Under the pieces are notes generated by a model. The model searched no databases. It had not been told where the DNA came from and saw only the letters and a list, made by a program, of their open reading frames with translations. Positions 16,429-25,721 of a DNA stretch of 64,000 bases are shown one piece after another (within the stretch, counting starts at the first letter, position 1; the number at the start of each line of letters is the position of its first letter). Source of the DNA: Corynebacterium canis (GTDB taxonomy: Bacteria > Actinomycetota > Actinomycetes > Mycobacteriales > Mycobacteriaceae); NCBI RefSeq assembly GCF_030408595.1, contig NZ_CP047080.1:299831-363830 (forward strand), in the 5' to 3' direction. Both the position numbers and the translations under genes were made by a program.

Positions 16429-18060
16429 ATGAATAACTTGCTTCGCGCTGGGGAAGCGCTGCGGCTTATCATATTTGGCATGACTGCCACGATCGCCGCA
16501 GCGGTAGCTGCCGAGCTCGCCGCCGTGTGTACGGATATTGTTGTGTGCCCGGGCTCCCGGAACGCGCCGCTGCTATTGGCCTTACGCAGACGAAGAGACA
16601 TCCGTATCCACGTTCGTATAGACGAGCGATCCGCCGCATTTCTGGCCCTGGGTTTCGCGCGCGCCCAGGGGCGGCCCGTAGCCGTCGTCATGACCTCCGG
16701 GACGGCCGTGGCGCATTGTTTGCCCGCCATGATCGAGGCGCACCATTCGAACATCCCTTTGTTGGTGGTGAGCGCGGACCGTCCGTCGCGGCTCGTGGGC
16801 ACGGGTGCTAGCCAGACCATCGACCAGCTGGATATTTTCGGCAAGTTCGCCCGTACGTTCAATATTGAGGGCGCCGAGAACGGGGAAACCAGGCAGGCGA
16901 TCGATGCGGCGCCAGCGCATCTCAATGTGGCGTTGGATACCCCGCTCGCCGTGGTGGCGGAGCCGCTGGAAACGCGGCGTCGGGAGGCGCGGGCTTCGAG
17001 AAGTGACTACGGCGAGGTGCAGCTCGACCTTACCCGGCGCACCCTTGTTATTGCAGGTGACGGGGCGTGGCCGATTGAAGAGCTTGCCGACGTCCCGACC
17101 ATCGCCGAGCCCAGCGCACCCGCGCCGTTCGTGCCCGTGCACCCCCTCGCGGCCGGGATTCTCGCGCGCACCCAGGTGAGCGCGGAAGGCTATGTGGTGG
17201 AGACGAAACCGGAGCAAATCGTGGTGGTGGGGCACCCCACGCTGCACCGCGGGGTATTGAAACTGATGTCCGATCCCGAGGTGGATCTGATGGTGCTGAC
17301 GCGCACTACGCCGACAGATCCGGCACGGAAAGCGGTGCAGGTGGGATCGCGGGTGCGTGTGACCGGCAAGCAACCCCCGGCATGGTTGAAGCTATGTTCG
17401 GCCGCCTCGGAAGTGGCGATCGCACAGGTCCGCGAAGTATTGGAAAAGTATTCGATGACCGGGCTGCACGTCGCGGCGGCGGTGGCGGACACCCTGGGCG
17501 TGGGGGATGTCCTAGTGGTGGGGGCCTCCAACCCGGTGCGCGACCTGAGCCTGGTGGGGCTGCCTTTTGACGGCGTGGAATGCTATGCCCAGCGGGGCGT
17601 GGCCGGGATCGACGGCATGATCGCGCAATCCGTGGGCATCGCGCTGGCCAAGCAGCAACAGCACCCAGACGAATTGCGGCCGCCGCGCGTGGTTTCGCTC
17701 ATGGGGGACCTGACATTTCTGCACGATGCGGGCTCGCTGCTGATCGGGCCGCTGGAGACGCGGCCGGAAAACCTGACCATCGTGGTGGCCAATGACAATG
17801 GCGGCGGTATTTTCGAACTCTTGGAAATCGGTGCGCCCGAATTTCGCGGGGACTTCGAGCGTTTGTTCGGAACGCCGCATGACGCGAACGTCGAGAAGCT
17901 TTGTGCCGGTTACGGTGTGCCGCATGTGAAGGTATCTTCGGTAGCGGAGTTGCTTACGGCACTCTTAGATACCGTAGAGGTAACCCCCGGCGTTCGCGTC
18001 ATCGAGGCGAGCACCGGGCGAGACAACCGCCGCGAGATGCACCTGGAATTGAAACTATGA
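16429..18060 (+). CDS. menD: 2-succinyl-5-enolpyruvyl-6-hydroxy-3-cyclohexene-1-carboxylate synthase
   Basis: The 543-residue thiamine-diphosphate enzyme has [15 protein letters not shown], the catalytic-glutamate region [37 protein letters not shown] and [18 protein letters not shown]. The ThDP/Mg motif is near [13 protein letters not shown] with NDNGGGIF. It joins isochorismate and 2-oxoglutarate in menaquinone synthesis. GGAGG 7 nt before ATG 16429 supports that start. The stop overlaps the next gene (ATGA at 18057). Confidence 0.95.
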   Translation: MNNLLRAGEALRLIIFGMTATIAAAVAAELAAVCTDIVVCPGSRNAPLLLALRRRRDIRIHVRIDERSAAFLALGFARAQGRPVAVVMTSGTAVAHCLPAMIEAHHSNIPLLVVSADRPSRLVGTGASQTIDQLDIFGKFARTFNIEGAENGETRQAIDAAPAHLNVALDTPLAVVAEPLETRRREARASRSDYGEVQLDLTRRTLVIAGDGAWPIEELADVPTIAEPSAPAPFVPVHPLAAGILARTQVSAEGYVVETKPEQIVVVGHPTLHRGVLKLMSDPEVDLMVLTRTTPTDPARKAVQVGSRVRVTGKQPPAWLKLCSAASEVAIAQVREVLEKYSMTGLHVAAAVADTLGVGDVLVVGASNPVRDLSLVGLPFDGVECYAQRGVAGIDGMIAQSVGIALAKQQQHPDELRPPRVVSLMGDLTFLHDAGSLLIGPLETRPENLTIVVANDNGGGIFELLEIGAPEFRGDFERLFGTPHDANVEKLCAGYGVPHVKVSSVAELLTALLDTVEVTPGVRVIEASTGRDNRREMHLELKL

Positions 18061-18467
18061 TTCGACGTCTGCACCAATTGGTGCTGCTGCTGTGGATTGC
18101 GTGTCTGCTGGGGTCGGTAAGCATGGTTGCCGGGGCCTGGCTCAATGACCGCACCATCTCCGCCGACCCCGGGCGCGCACTCGCCCGCGTCACCGCCGTG
18201 GGCACCCCCACCACCGTGGACTACCAAGACGAAGAAGGCATTTTCCACTCGCCACAGGCGGGGCTGCTGTATCCCACAGGCTTAGGCGTGGGGCAGCGCG
18301 TGTGGGTCACCTACGCAAAAAGCAATCCTGACCTGGTAAAAGTGGAGCACCGAACGTGGCACCTCGCCGTCGTGCCCGCGCTGAGTATCGCGGCGGTGGG
18401 CAGCTTTATCGCCATCGTGTTGTGGGCGCTGGTGTCCGGGCTGGGCACGTTGCGGAGGCCGCAGTGA
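18057..18467 (+). CDS. DUF3592-type membrane protein
   Basis: The protein (136 residues from ATG 18057) has an N-terminal hydrophobic helix, an extracytoplasmic domain containing [17 protein letters not shown] and [20 protein letters not shown], and a C-terminal membrane helix. This is the layout of DUF3592 proteins. It overlaps menD at its start and mgtA at its end (GTG at 18464), so all three are translationally coupled. Its role is unknown, but the same arrangement between menD and the mannosyltransferase recurs in related genomes as I recall them. Confidence 0.75.
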   Translation: MIRRLHQLVLLLWIACLLGSVSMVAGAWLNDRTISADPGRALARVTAVGTPTTVDYQDEEGIFHSPQAGLLYPTGLGVGQRVWVTYAKSNPDLVKVEHRTWHLAVVPALSIAAVGSFIAIVLWALVSGLGTLRRPQ

Positions 18468-19585
18468 AAGTAGCCATCGTTGCGGAATCCTTCCTACCGA
18501 ATATCAACGGCGTGACCAATTCCGTGCTGCGCGTGCTGGAATACCTGCGGGAGCAGGGGCACGAGGCGATTGTTATTGCCCCGGGGGCGCGAGACTTCGA
18601 GGAAGAAATAGGGGATTACCTGGGGTTTCCTATCACGCGTGTGCCTACGATCATGGTGCCGTTGATTGATTCGCTGCCTATCGGCGTGCCGCGGCCGGTG
18701 GTCACGCAGGCGATCCGGGAGTTCGCGCCGGATGTGGTGCACCTAGCCTCGCCGTTTGTGTTGGGCGGTGCGGGGGCGTTTGCCGCGCGCATGCTGCAGA
18801 TTCCCACGGTGGCCGTGTACCAGACGGACGTTGCGGGGTTCGCCAGCCGCTACCACCTTTCCCCGCTCGCGGCGGCCAGCTGGGAATGGACAAAGACTTT
18901 GCACAATATGTGTACTCGGACGTTGGCGCCTTCCTCCGCCGCGATTGCGGACCTCCACGAGCACGGCATCGAACGCGTGTACCACTGGGGGAGGGGTGTC
19001 GACGCCGCGCTTTTCCACCCCGACAAGCGCAGCGAACGGTTGCGGCGCGAATGGTCGCCGCGGCAGGTTCCGATCGTGGGCTTCGTGGGCAGGCTCGCCG
19101 CCGAAAAGGGCGTGCACAGGTTGGGTGTGCTCGCGGAGTCCGATGTGCAATTAGTAATTATTGGCGATGGCCCGGAACGCCCTGTACTTGAGGAACAACT
19201 CCCCGGGGCGATTTTTATGGGCGCCCTCGCCGGGGAGGAACTCGCCACGGCCTACGCCAGCCTCGATATATTCGTACATCCGGGCGAACACGAGACCTTT
19301 TGCCAGGCGGTGCAGGAGGCGTTGGCCTCCGGCGTTCCGGCGATCGCGCCGCGGGTGGGCGGGCCCATCGACCTGATCCATTCCGGCGTGAACGGCTTTT
19401 TGCTCCCCCCGGAGCGTTTCGAACAAGAGTTGCCCGCCAAGGTGGCTCAGGTGACGCCGGCCATGCGGGTAGCGGCGCGGGAGGGTGTGTGCGATAAGAC
19501 CTGGTCGAGCATTTGTGCGCAGCTGATTCGGCACTATGAGGCGGTGATTTCGGAGGTCGCGGATAAAGCCAGGTACCCTCATTGA
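18464..19585 (+). CDS. mgtA: GDP-mannose-dependent alpha-mannosyltransferase (MgtA/PimB-like)
   Basis: The protein (373 residues from GTG 18464) is a GT-B family 4 glycosyltransferase. It has the N-terminal [17 protein letters not shown] acceptor-side motif and C-terminal [11 protein letters not shown], then [21 protein letters not shown] with the E-x7-E nucleotide-sugar motif. In corynebacteria the gene at this position mannosylates a glucuronosyl or phosphatidyl-lipid acceptor in lipomannan synthesis. The link is inferred from synteny. The start overlaps the DUF3592 stop, and the upstream frame to 18356 is rejected. menG follows one base later. Confidence 0.85.
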   Translation: MKVAIVAESFLPNINGVTNSVLRVLEYLREQGHEAIVIAPGARDFEEEIGDYLGFPITRVPTIMVPLIDSLPIGVPRPVVTQAIREFAPDVVHLASPFVLGGAGAFAARMLQIPTVAVYQTDVAGFASRYHLSPLAAASWEWTKTLHNMCTRTLAPSSAAIADLHEHGIERVYHWGRGVDAALFHPDKRSERLRREWSPRQVPIVGFVGRLAAEKGVHRLGVLAESDVQLVIIGDGPERPVLEEQLPGAIFMGALAGEELATAYASLDIFVHPGEHETFCQAVQEALASGVPAIAPRVGGPIDLIHSGVNGFLLPPERFEQELPAKVAQVTPAMRVAAREGVCDKTWSSICAQLIRHYEAVISEVADKARYPH

Positions 19586-19586
19586 C

Positions 19587-20276
19587 GTGGCTAAGGCAAA
19601 CCTGGAGAAACACCCCGACGAGGTCGCCCGCATGTTTGACGACGTCGGGGCCAAATACGACCTCACCAACGCAATCCTCTCCCTCGGGCAGGACCGCATG
19701 TGGCGCCGTCGCACCCGCGAACGCCTCGCCCTCCGCCCCGGCGAACGTGTACTCGATCTAGCCGCCGGTACCGCCGTGTCCACCGTAGAGCTCAGCAAAT
19801 CCGGCGCGTGGGTGGTCGCCTGCGATTTCTCCCAGGGCATGCTCGCCGCCGGGCACGACCGCCACGTGCCTAAGGTAGTTGGGGACGGCATGCGTCTGCC
19901 CTTCCGCGATGGGCTTTTCGACGCCGTGACCATCAGCTTTGGGCTGCGCAACCTGCAGGACCCACAAGTTGGCCTCCGTGAGTTGGCCCGAGTCACCCGT
20001 CCCGGCGGACGTCTTACCGTCGCCGAATTCTCCACCCCGGTGGTCCCCGTTTTTGGGCGACTCTACAAGGAATACCTTATGCGCGGGCTGCCCGCCGTGG
20101 CCCGCATGGTCTCCTCCAACCCCGAAGCTTACGAATATTTGGCCGATTCCATCCGCGCGTGGCCGGACCAGGAAGAGCTGGCCCGGTTGATCAACCGATC
20201 CGGGTGGGCCGATTGCGGCTGGCAAAACCTTACCTTAGGTATCACGGCCTTGCATTCCGCAATCAAGCCTGAGTAG
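19587..20276 (+). CDS. menG: Demethylmenaquinone methyltransferase
   Basis: The 229-residue class I SAM methyltransferase of the UbiE/MenG family has [19 protein letters not shown] near the N terminus, [16 protein letters not shown] as the SAM motif, [12 protein letters not shown] and [17 protein letters not shown]. It methylates demethylmenaquinone, the last step of ring assembly. GTG 19587 follows the mgtA stop directly. Beyond its stop begins a repeat-rich gap without genes. Confidence 0.94.
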   Translation: MAKANLEKHPDEVARMFDDVGAKYDLTNAILSLGQDRMWRRRTRERLALRPGERVLDLAAGTAVSTVELSKSGAWVVACDFSQGMLAAGHDRHVPKVVGDGMRLPFRDGLFDAVTISFGLRNLQDPQVGLRELARVTRPGGRLTVAEFSTPVVPVFGRLYKEYLMRGLPAVARMVSSNPEAYEYLADSIRAWPDQEELARLINRSGWADCGWQNLTLGITALHSAIKPE

Positions 20277-20475
20277 TTGTTGCTGGGGTTCGGGTAGGGC
20301 CGGTTAAGGGGGTTGGTTCGAGAACGTTCGAACGCGACCGCACGGAACGGCCTTGTGAGACTGGGCCGCGGGTGTTCCGACGAGAGGTCGTGTGCGGTTC
20401 CGGATAGGTTGCGCCTGCTCCGGATTGGTTGTGTGGGGTTCTGGATAGGTTGTGTGCAGCCGTTGACCTGCGATC

Positions 20476-20592
20476 GTCCTGAATTTCTTCATTGGGATGG
20501 TTAACGAAGAATAAAAAGACGATTTGCAGCGTTTTTGGGCGAGATTCGTCCGGAATTTCTTCGTAAGACCCCCGAATGAAGAATAGAAAGAC
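20476..20592. repeat. Dyad pair X1/Y1 of the 45-bp array
   Basis: Unit X1 is 20476-20520 and Y1 is 20548-20592. Each is exactly 45 bp, begins GTCC, ends GAC and contains inverted arms TTTCTTC and GAAGAAT around a 16-nt centre. Their starts lie 72 bp apart. Confidence 0.85.
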
Positions 20593-20735
20593 CAGCCCCA
20601 GGTCGGCGGTTGCGCACAACCCATCGGCGATCTAGGCGGTGGCACACAACGTATCGGCGGGCGGGGTGGTTGCGTGGGATCTACCGGCGGGCGGGGTGAC
20701 TTGGGGCCGGAATCGGCCAATGGTTTGCCGCGCTC

Positions 20736-20810
20736 AGGCAGATTTGACATGCAGGCCGCTGCGCGGCGGTGTTTCCGCAGGACGCCGAACTTGCCGTGTC
20801 AGATCTGCCT
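20736..20810. repeat. 75-bp hairpin repeat, copy 1
   Basis: AGGCAGATTTGACA (20736-20749) and TGTCAGATCTGCCT (20797-20810) form a 14-bp stem with one mismatch around a 47-nt GC-rich loop that contains a smaller palindrome (GCCGCTGCGCGGC). The same unit recurs at 21153. Confidence 0.7.
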
Positions 20811-20921
20811 GAGGCAAATGTGGCGGGGCCGATGGTTGGCAAAGGTTTAATGTTGTAGGTGCTTTGCGGCCTTGCCAGCAGCTTGCCCTGATAGGTTGTG
20901 TGCAGCCGTTGACCTGCGGTC

Positions 20922-21038
20922 GTCCGGAATTTCTTCATTGGGCACCTCAACGAAGAATGGAAGGACGAGCTGCGGCGTTTTTGGGCGAGATTCGTCCGGA
21001 ATTTCTTCGTAAGACCCCCGAATGAAGAATAGAAAGAC
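20922..21038. repeat. Dyad pair X2/Y2 of the 45-bp array
   Basis: X2 is 20922-20966 and Y2 is 20994-21038, again 45 bp each with starts 72 bp apart. Y2 is nearly identical to Y1; X2 differs from X1 mainly in the centre and the distal arm. Confidence 0.85.
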
Positions 21039-21152
21039 CAGCCCCAAGTCGGCGGTTGCGCGCAACCCACCGGCGGGCGGGGTGGTTGCGTGGTATCTAC
21101 CGGTGGTCATGTGGTTTGGGGAGGTTGTTTTGGCTGCCCGATCGCGCCGCTT

Positions 21153-21227
21153 AGGCAGATTTGACATCCAAGCCGCTGCGCGGTGGTGTTTCCGCAGGAC
21201 GCCGAACTTGCCCTGTTAGATGTGCCT
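21153..21227. repeat. 75-bp hairpin repeat, copy 2
   Basis: Second copy of the 75-bp stem-loop, same length as copy 1, with the stem weakened by changes in the right arm (TGTTAGATGTGCCT). Confidence 0.65.
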
Positions 21228-21338
21228 GAGGCAAATGTGGCGGGGCCGATGGTTGGCAAAGGTTTAATGTTGTAGGTGCTTTGCGGCCTTGCCAGCAGCT
21301 TGCCCTGATAGGTTGTGTGCAGCCGTTGACCTGCGATC

Positions 21339-21383
21339 GTCCTGAATTTCTTCATTGGGATGGTTAACGAAGAATAAAAAGAC
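21339..21383. repeat. Dyad X3 of the 45-bp array
   Basis: X3 repeats X1 with no visible change over 45 bp. Its partner Y3 lies at 23063-23107 on the far side of the IS481-type element. Subtracting the element and one 14-bp target duplication (1652 bp) restores the 72-bp spacing. Confidence 0.85.
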
Positions 21384-21389
21384 GATTTG

Positions 21390-21403
21390 CAGTGTTTTTG
21401 GGC
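21390..21403. repeat. 14-bp target-site duplication, left copy
   Basis: cagtgtttttgggc abuts the left end of the IS481-type element, and the same 14 bp recur at its right end (23042-23055). Uninterrupted copies of the host repeat contain a near-identical sequence once (20529-20540 region). Confidence 0.85.
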
Positions 21404-21418
21404 TGTAGAATCTCGCGA

Positions 21419-21500
21419 CCTTGGTAACACTCTGTGCCATCACCTTGGTAACAATCAGTATCATCACCTTGGTGACAACCAGTAGCATTACCTTGGTAAC
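21419..21500 (+). repeat. Left-end 24-bp iterated motif of the IS481-type element
   Basis: CCTTGGTAAC or CCTTGGTGAC occurs at 21419, 21443, 21467 and 21491, with a strict 24-bp period; the linkers contain a CTGT/CAGT-CAT pattern. These are probably transposase binding sites. Confidence 0.8.
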
Positions 21501-21514
21501 GCGCGAGCGGGTAG

Positions 21515-22888
21515 TTAATCCTCTAGTTCAGCAGCGGCGGTGGGGTGTTGTTGTAGCCATTGCTGCTGTCGTTTGAGAAACCACGGCGGGGCCTCGTGGA
21601 GGTACGCGCCGATGATTTTCCAAAGGGGTACGGTGGCGCCGATCGGTTCGCCGAGCACGTTTAGTGGCAGTGGGATTCGCAGGACCATGACGCCGTCGAC
21701 GGAATCGAATAGCGCGTATTCATCGTCGGTGTGAACGACGTAGTAGTGCTTATCGGTAAGCCGTTTGGGGATATTGATGTAGTACCCCGCGAGCGCGAAA
21801 CGTGGTCTGGACGAGGGTTTGATGTACAGCATTGCTGGATCCTGGTCGAGGCCATCTGCAGCGCTGGGGGACTCGCTCGAACGGGCCTGCCGGTATTTTT
21901 CAATCTCTGCAGTCAATTGCTCCTGGGTGATGGGCTCGCCGCTACTAGGGCGGTGTTCGATGCTGTCCCAGGCCTGTTTCGGGGTCATACCCCCGAGTGC
22001 TTGATGCCTCCGCTTGTTGTTGTAGTACTCCCGGTATTCACTGAGCAATTCCTTCAATTTGGCCTCAGTACTGGGCTTGTGCGCATCAAGGAACTTCACC
22101 AAGGTTTGATGGGAGCGTTCGTTTTTGCCTTGGGTTTGGGGATGATCCGCCCGGCCAGTAATGGCCTCACAACCCTTGACGGCAAGAAACCGATGCAGCG
22201 CAGTGATCCGGCCCCGGCGAATCTGATTAAACGCGCCACCATTATCGCTCAGCAATTGGCGCGGTACCCCATAGACACGGATCGCGTTAACTACACAGTT
22301 CAACGCATCTGCCCCATTTTCCGGCTTGGTGCCATACGTAGTACCCACATCAAATCGGGTTGCATCATCGATGAGCTGGTAAATCGTGATCACAGTGCCC
22401 GCCGGAGTAGCGAGCCGATAGGAAAACGCATCCAGCTGCCACAACTCCATGGCACAGGATCGCTCGAAGCGCACTATCGATGAGCGAGGCCGCTTCCGGG
22501 GATTCTTCGCGACCACACCCGCAGCAGCCAGAATCCGAGCAATCGTCGACACCGAAGGAATCGGCTGCACCACATTCGGCTGATCAATCAACGCATACCA
22601 AATGGATCGCGGCCCATTATCCCAACCAAATTGGCCAAGCCGCTCCCGCATCGCAAGCACCATCGACACCGTAGCCTCATCATAGGTAGTCGCAGGCTTA
22701 TGCGGCGCACTCGACCGCGGATGCAGCGCCCCAAATCCTTCCTGCTCAAAACGCTTTTTGATCGCATAATACGTTTTCCGGCTAATGCCATGAACCGCAC
22801 AAAACTCCGTAATACTCATGCCGTTCGCGGCACACGGATCAAATTCAACAATTAAACGCCGCACATTCGGCGAAAGAGGACGAACCAT
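21515..22888 (-). CDS. IS481-family transposase
   Basis: The 457-residue protein has an N-terminal helix-turn-helix (MSITEFCAVHGISRKTYYAI) and an rve-type DDE core: D in WQLDAFSYRL, D in LLSDNGGAFN and E in GKNERSHQTL, followed by YYNNKRRHQALGGMTP. The C-terminal extension of about 130 residues (from PITQEQLTAEI) may form a DNA-binding or beta domain. The frame is intact, so the copy may be active. TTAGG precedes ATG 22888. Confidence 0.92.
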   Translation of the reverse strand: MVRPLSPNVRRLIVEFDPCAANGMSITEFCAVHGISRKTYYAIKKRFEQEGFGALHPRSSAPHKPATTYDEATVSMVLAMRERLGQFGWDNGPRSIWYALIDQPNVVQPIPSVSTIARILAAAGVVAKNPRKRPRSSIVRFERSCAMELWQLDAFSYRLATPAGTVITIYQLIDDATRFDVGTTYGTKPENGADALNCVVNAIRVYGVPRQLLSDNGGAFNQIRRGRITALHRFLAVKGCEAITGRADHPQTQGKNERSHQTLVKFLDAHKPSTEAKLKELLSEYREYYNNKRRHQALGGMTPKQAWDSIEHRPSSGEPITQEQLTAEIEKYRQARSSESPSAADGLDQDPAMLYIKPSSRPRFALAGYYINIPKRLTDKHYYVVHTDDEYALFDSVDGVMVLRIPLPLNVLGEPIGATVPLWKIIGAYLHEAPPWFLKRQQQWLQQHPTAAAELED

Positions 22889-22920
22889 GCACCTAATTGA
22901 AAACGAACACCACCAAAATC

Positions 22921-23026
22921 GTTTCCACGGTCATGAGACTCGTTGCATCCAAGGCCATGAGACAGACTGTTACCAAGGACATGAGACAGGTTGTCACCAA
23001 GGTGATGAAACAGGTTGTTACCAAGG
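22921..23026 (-). repeat. Right-end 24-bp iterated motif of the IS481-type element
   Basis: The inverse motif GTTACCAAGG and variants occur at 22921, 22945, 22969, 22993 and 23017, with a strict 24-bp period. The two innermost copies are degenerate. The array lies between the transposase start and the right terminus, so it may also contain the promoter. Confidence 0.8.
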
Positions 23027-23041
23027 TCCTGAGAGATGACA

Positions 23042-23055
23042 CAGTGTTTTTGGGC
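23042..23055. repeat. 14-bp target-site duplication, right copy
   Basis: Exact copy of 21390-21403 immediately after the right terminus ACA of the element. Confidence 0.85.
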
Positions 23056-23062
23056 GAGATTC

Positions 23063-23107
23063 GTCCGGAATTTCTTCGTAAGACCCCCGAATGAAGAATA
23101 GAAAGAC
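23063..23107. repeat. Dyad Y3 of the 45-bp array
   Basis: A 45-bp copy of unit Y displaced from X3 by the mobile element. The downstream filler (23108-23263) resembles the filler after Y1 and runs up to the 3' end of the menJ-type gene. Confidence 0.85.
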
Positions 23108-23263
23108 CAGCCCCAGGTCGGCAGTTGCGCACAACCCATCGGCGATCTAGGCGGTTGCACACAACGTATCGGCGGGCGGGGTGGTTGCGTGGGATCTACC
23201 GGCGGGCGGGGTGGTTTGGGGATCTGCGCACAACCCACCTGCGGGGGCTGGGGGTCGCTTAGA

Positions 23264-24478
23264 TCAGGGGAGGGGACCCCAAATCGTTCCGCGGATGAGG
23301 TGGCCGGCGCCGCGCCAGAGGCGGGAGACAAGGTCGCGATCCTCGTCCGTGACTAGGTTGCCCATGAGGCGGGCGGCGTGCTGCATGATGGTGTTGGCGA
23401 AGGGGCCTCGGAACGCAAGGGGTCCGGCGACCGGCAAGAATTGGGGGTATGTCAGCGCCCGGGCGAGGGTCCTGGCCAGCAAGAATGCCTCCCCGTAGTG
23501 TGTTCGCAATTGGTCCGGCCAGAGGGCCGAATAGTCGGCGGCCCCAAGGAGGTCGGCGGCGAGGCGGGCGGTTTCCAAGCCGTAGTCGATGCCTTCGCCG
23601 TTGAGGGGATTGACGCAGGCGGCGGCGTCGCCGATCAGCATCCAATTGGGCCCCGCGACGCCCGATACGGCACCACCCATGGGCAATAAGGCGCTGGCCA
23701 CACGCTCGGGGGTCCCGAATTCCCAATCGGGTTGCTGCGCGGCATACACGCCAAGCAATTTCTTGGTATTGATCTTCGCCGGTCGCGCGGTGGTAGAAAG
23801 CGCCCCGCAGCCGACATTGGCCATGGTCCCGCCGAGGGGGAAGATCCAACCGTACCCGGGCTGCACCTTGCCGTGTTCGTCGCGCAATTCGAGGTGGGAA
23901 TGGATCCAGGGTTCGGCGCCTCGGGGGGTGTGGCAATAGGAGCGGGCGGCTATGCCATAGACCTCGTTTTTATGCCATTGCCTGCCGAGCGCTTTGCCTA
24001 AAGTCGAGCGGACACCGTCGGCAACAATAAGGTGTTTGCAACGTACACGTTCGGACCCCACCTGGATGGAGGCGACGCGCCCCGCAGACAGTTGGGGATC
24101 GGAGGCCGCAGCCCCCTCCCAGACCTGCACCCCCGCCTCCCGCGCGTGTTGCACCAATTTGGCGTCGAGTTCCATGCGGGGCATCGCCGACCCGATCTGT
24201 CCGAACATAGTATCGGGCCATGGGGCGGTGACTGATCCGCCGAATCCGTGGAGCTTAAGGCCGCGTGAGGCGTAGTGGGACGCGGCGTCGATACGCAGCG
24301 TGCGGAGTTGGTGGATCGCTCGGGGGGTGAGCCCATCGCCGCAGGTTTTATCGCGTGGAAAGGTCGCGGCGTCTACGAGGAGAGTTTCGAATCCGCGCCC
24401 AGCGGCGAAGTAGGCGGCGGCGGCTCCGGCGGGTCCCGCGCCAACGACGAGTACGTCAACACTAGTCACGGGCATCAT
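23264..24478 (-). CDS. menJ: Geranylgeranyl reductase-family FAD oxidoreductase (menaquinone reductase MenJ-like)
   Basis: The 404-residue flavoprotein has the FAD-binding VDVLVVGAGPAGAAAAYFAA motif at its N terminus, CGDGLTPRAI, and GDAAACVNPLNGEGIDYGLE near residue 290. This matches the geranylgeranyl reductase/MenJ family that saturates one isoprene unit of menaquinone in mycobacteria and relatives. The position between menG and the polyprenyl synthase supports this. Two adjacent ATGs (24478, 24475) could start translation. It is divergent from hepS. Confidence 0.85.
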   Translation of the reverse strand: MMPVTSVDVLVVGAGPAGAAAAYFAAGRGFETLLVDAATFPRDKTCGDGLTPRAIHQLRTLRIDAASHYASRGLKLHGFGGSVTAPWPDTMFGQIGSAMPRMELDAKLVQHAREAGVQVWEGAAASDPQLSAGRVASIQVGSERVRCKHLIVADGVRSTLGKALGRQWHKNEVYGIAARSYCHTPRGAEPWIHSHLELRDEHGKVQPGYGWIFPLGGTMANVGCGALSTTARPAKINTKKLLGVYAAQQPDWEFGTPERVASALLPMGGAVSGVAGPNWMLIGDAAACVNPLNGEGIDYGLETARLAADLLGAADYSALWPDQLRTHYGEAFLLARTLARALTYPQFLPVAGPLAFRGPFANTIMQHAARLMGNLVTDEDRDLVSRLWRGAGHLIRGTIWGPLP

Positions 24479-24599
24479 TGTCCCACGGCGTTATTCTGGG
24501 ATGTGGGAAGGGCACCTATTCGACTACGGTTAGTGGTTAGCTATGTACAATTCGCCCGTACTGGGCCAGCTTTTGAAAGAAACACGAGGGCTTTGACGG

Positions 24600-25637
24600 A
24601 TGAGTAACGGCACTCGCCCCTACCGGATGGGAGCGCAGGCAGACAGCGGCACCGCATACGCCGTGGATTTGGGCAACCCCAGATTGAATCATGTGATTGC
24701 GGATGGCATGGTCGACGTCGAACGTGTGCTGCAGGAGGAGCTTTCCAAAGGGGAAGAGTTCATTTCAGAAAAGGTCCTGCATTTAGTTTCCGCTGGTGGG
24801 AAGCGCTTTCGCCCCATGTTTGCGTTATTGGCTTCGCAATATGGTTCGCGCCCGGGGTGCAGCGCCGTGGTGCGCGCCGCCGTCGTGGTGGAGATGACGC
24901 ACCTGGCCACGTTGTACCACGATGATGTGATGGATGAGGCAGATCGCCGCCGCGGCGTGCCCAGCGCAAATTTCCGTTGGAACAATTCTGTGGCGATTTT
25001 GGCTGGCGATTATTTATTGGCCCATGCTTCCCGTTTGATGGCGGAGTTAGGCGCGCAAACCGTCAGCCATTTCGCAGATACGTTCGGAGAGCTGGTTACC
25101 GGACAAATGCGCGAAACCATCGGCGTCGGGGAGGGCGATCCGGTGCAGCATTACACCGACGTGATCCGCGAGAAAACGGGCGTGCTGATCGCCTCCGCGG
25201 GTTATTTGGGCGGCCTGCATTCGGGCGCGGATCCCGAGCATACGGAGGCATTGCGCAGGCTGGGTTATGCCATTGGGATGGTGTTCCAGATCGTGGATGA
25301 CATCATTGATATTTTCTCCGACGCCGCGCAGTCTGGGAAGACGCCGGGCACCGACCTACGCGAAGGTGTGTTCACATTGCCGGTGTTGTACGCGCTTGCG
25401 GAAGATACCCCGGTGGGCGAGGAGCTCCGCGGCCTGCTTACCGGCCCGTTAGAGTCCGACGCGGAGGTGGCCCGGGCGTTGGCGTTGTTGGAGCGTTCCA
25501 CCGGCCGTGCGAAGGCGCTTGACGACGTCCACCGCTACCTCGCCGAAGCCGAAGTTGAGCTGGCGCTCCTTCCGGACAATGAGGTGACCAAGGCGCTGCG
25601 CACCTTGGCGAATCTTACGGCCGCCCGCGTGGGCTAG
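24600..25637 (+). CDS. hepS: Long-chain polyprenyl diphosphate synthase
   Basis: The 345-residue trans-prenyltransferase has the first aspartate-rich motif LYHDDVMDEADRRRGVP, a GGKRFRPMFALLAS substrate segment, and the second motif FQIVDDIIDIFSD. The residues before the first DDxxD are small-chain-compatible (TLYH), as in long-chain synthases that make the C40-C50 tail. It supplies the side chain that MenA adds. A possible -10 (TACAAT, 24546-24551) lies 50 nt upstream. The exact symbol is a convention; ispB or grcC are alternatives. Confidence 0.88.
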   Translation: MSNGTRPYRMGAQADSGTAYAVDLGNPRLNHVIADGMVDVERVLQEELSKGEEFISEKVLHLVSAGGKRFRPMFALLASQYGSRPGCSAVVRAAVVVEMTHLATLYHDDVMDEADRRRGVPSANFRWNNSVAILAGDYLLAHASRLMAELGAQTVSHFADTFGELVTGQMRETIGVGEGDPVQHYTDVIREKTGVLIASAGYLGGLHSGADPEHTEALRRLGYAIGMVFQIVDDIIDIFSDAAQSGKTPGTDLREGVFTLPVLYALAEDTPVGEELRGLLTGPLESDAEVARALALLERSTGRAKALDDVHRYLAEAEVELALLPDNEVTKALRTLANLTAARVG

Positions 25638-25721
25638 GTTTTGCGGTCTACCAGCGGGTTTGCGTAATCCGGTTGGGGTTATAGTAAAGTCAATCCCGCA
25701 CCGCGCACTAGCGAGTTGCAC

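Larger units (their letters stand above)
20277..21403. repeat. Gene-free dyad-repeat region downstream of menG
   Basis: No gene is supported in these 1.1 kb. The stretch consists of about two and a half copies of a composite repeat (starts about 20444, 20890 and 21307; period 446 then 417 bp). Each holds paired 45-bp dyads and a variable GC-rich filler containing recurrent GCACACAAC and GGCGGGCGGGGT words. At 20399-20461 a 21-bp motif (GGATAGGTTG core) occurs three times in tandem. The region carries no clear menG terminator. The third copy is interrupted by the IS481-type element and resumes at 23056. Confidence 0.85.
21404..23041 (-). mobile_element. IS481-family insertion sequence (1638 bp)
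   Basis: The borders are set by a 14-bp target duplication on both sides and by terminal inverted repeats starting TGT (left) and ending ACA (right). At both ends the first CCTTGGTAAC motif begins exactly 15 nt from the border. Each end carries a tandem 24-bp motif array in opposite orientation. The element holds a single intact transposase gene on the minus strand and inserted into the third copy of the dyad repeat. Confidence 0.88.

Noticed and set aside
20263..21167. Minus-strand open frames with recurrent VFLFF...EEIPD peptides
   Set aside because: The peptides arise because the dyad period (72 bp) and length (45 bp) are multiples of three. The frames break in the filler, lack ribosome binding sites and overlap menG or each other.
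21419..23026. 24-bp tandem repeats as a possible CRISPR array or replication iterons
   Set aside because: There are no unique spacers; the period is uniform and the two arrays are inverted at the ends of an IS with a target duplication, which fits transposase binding sites.
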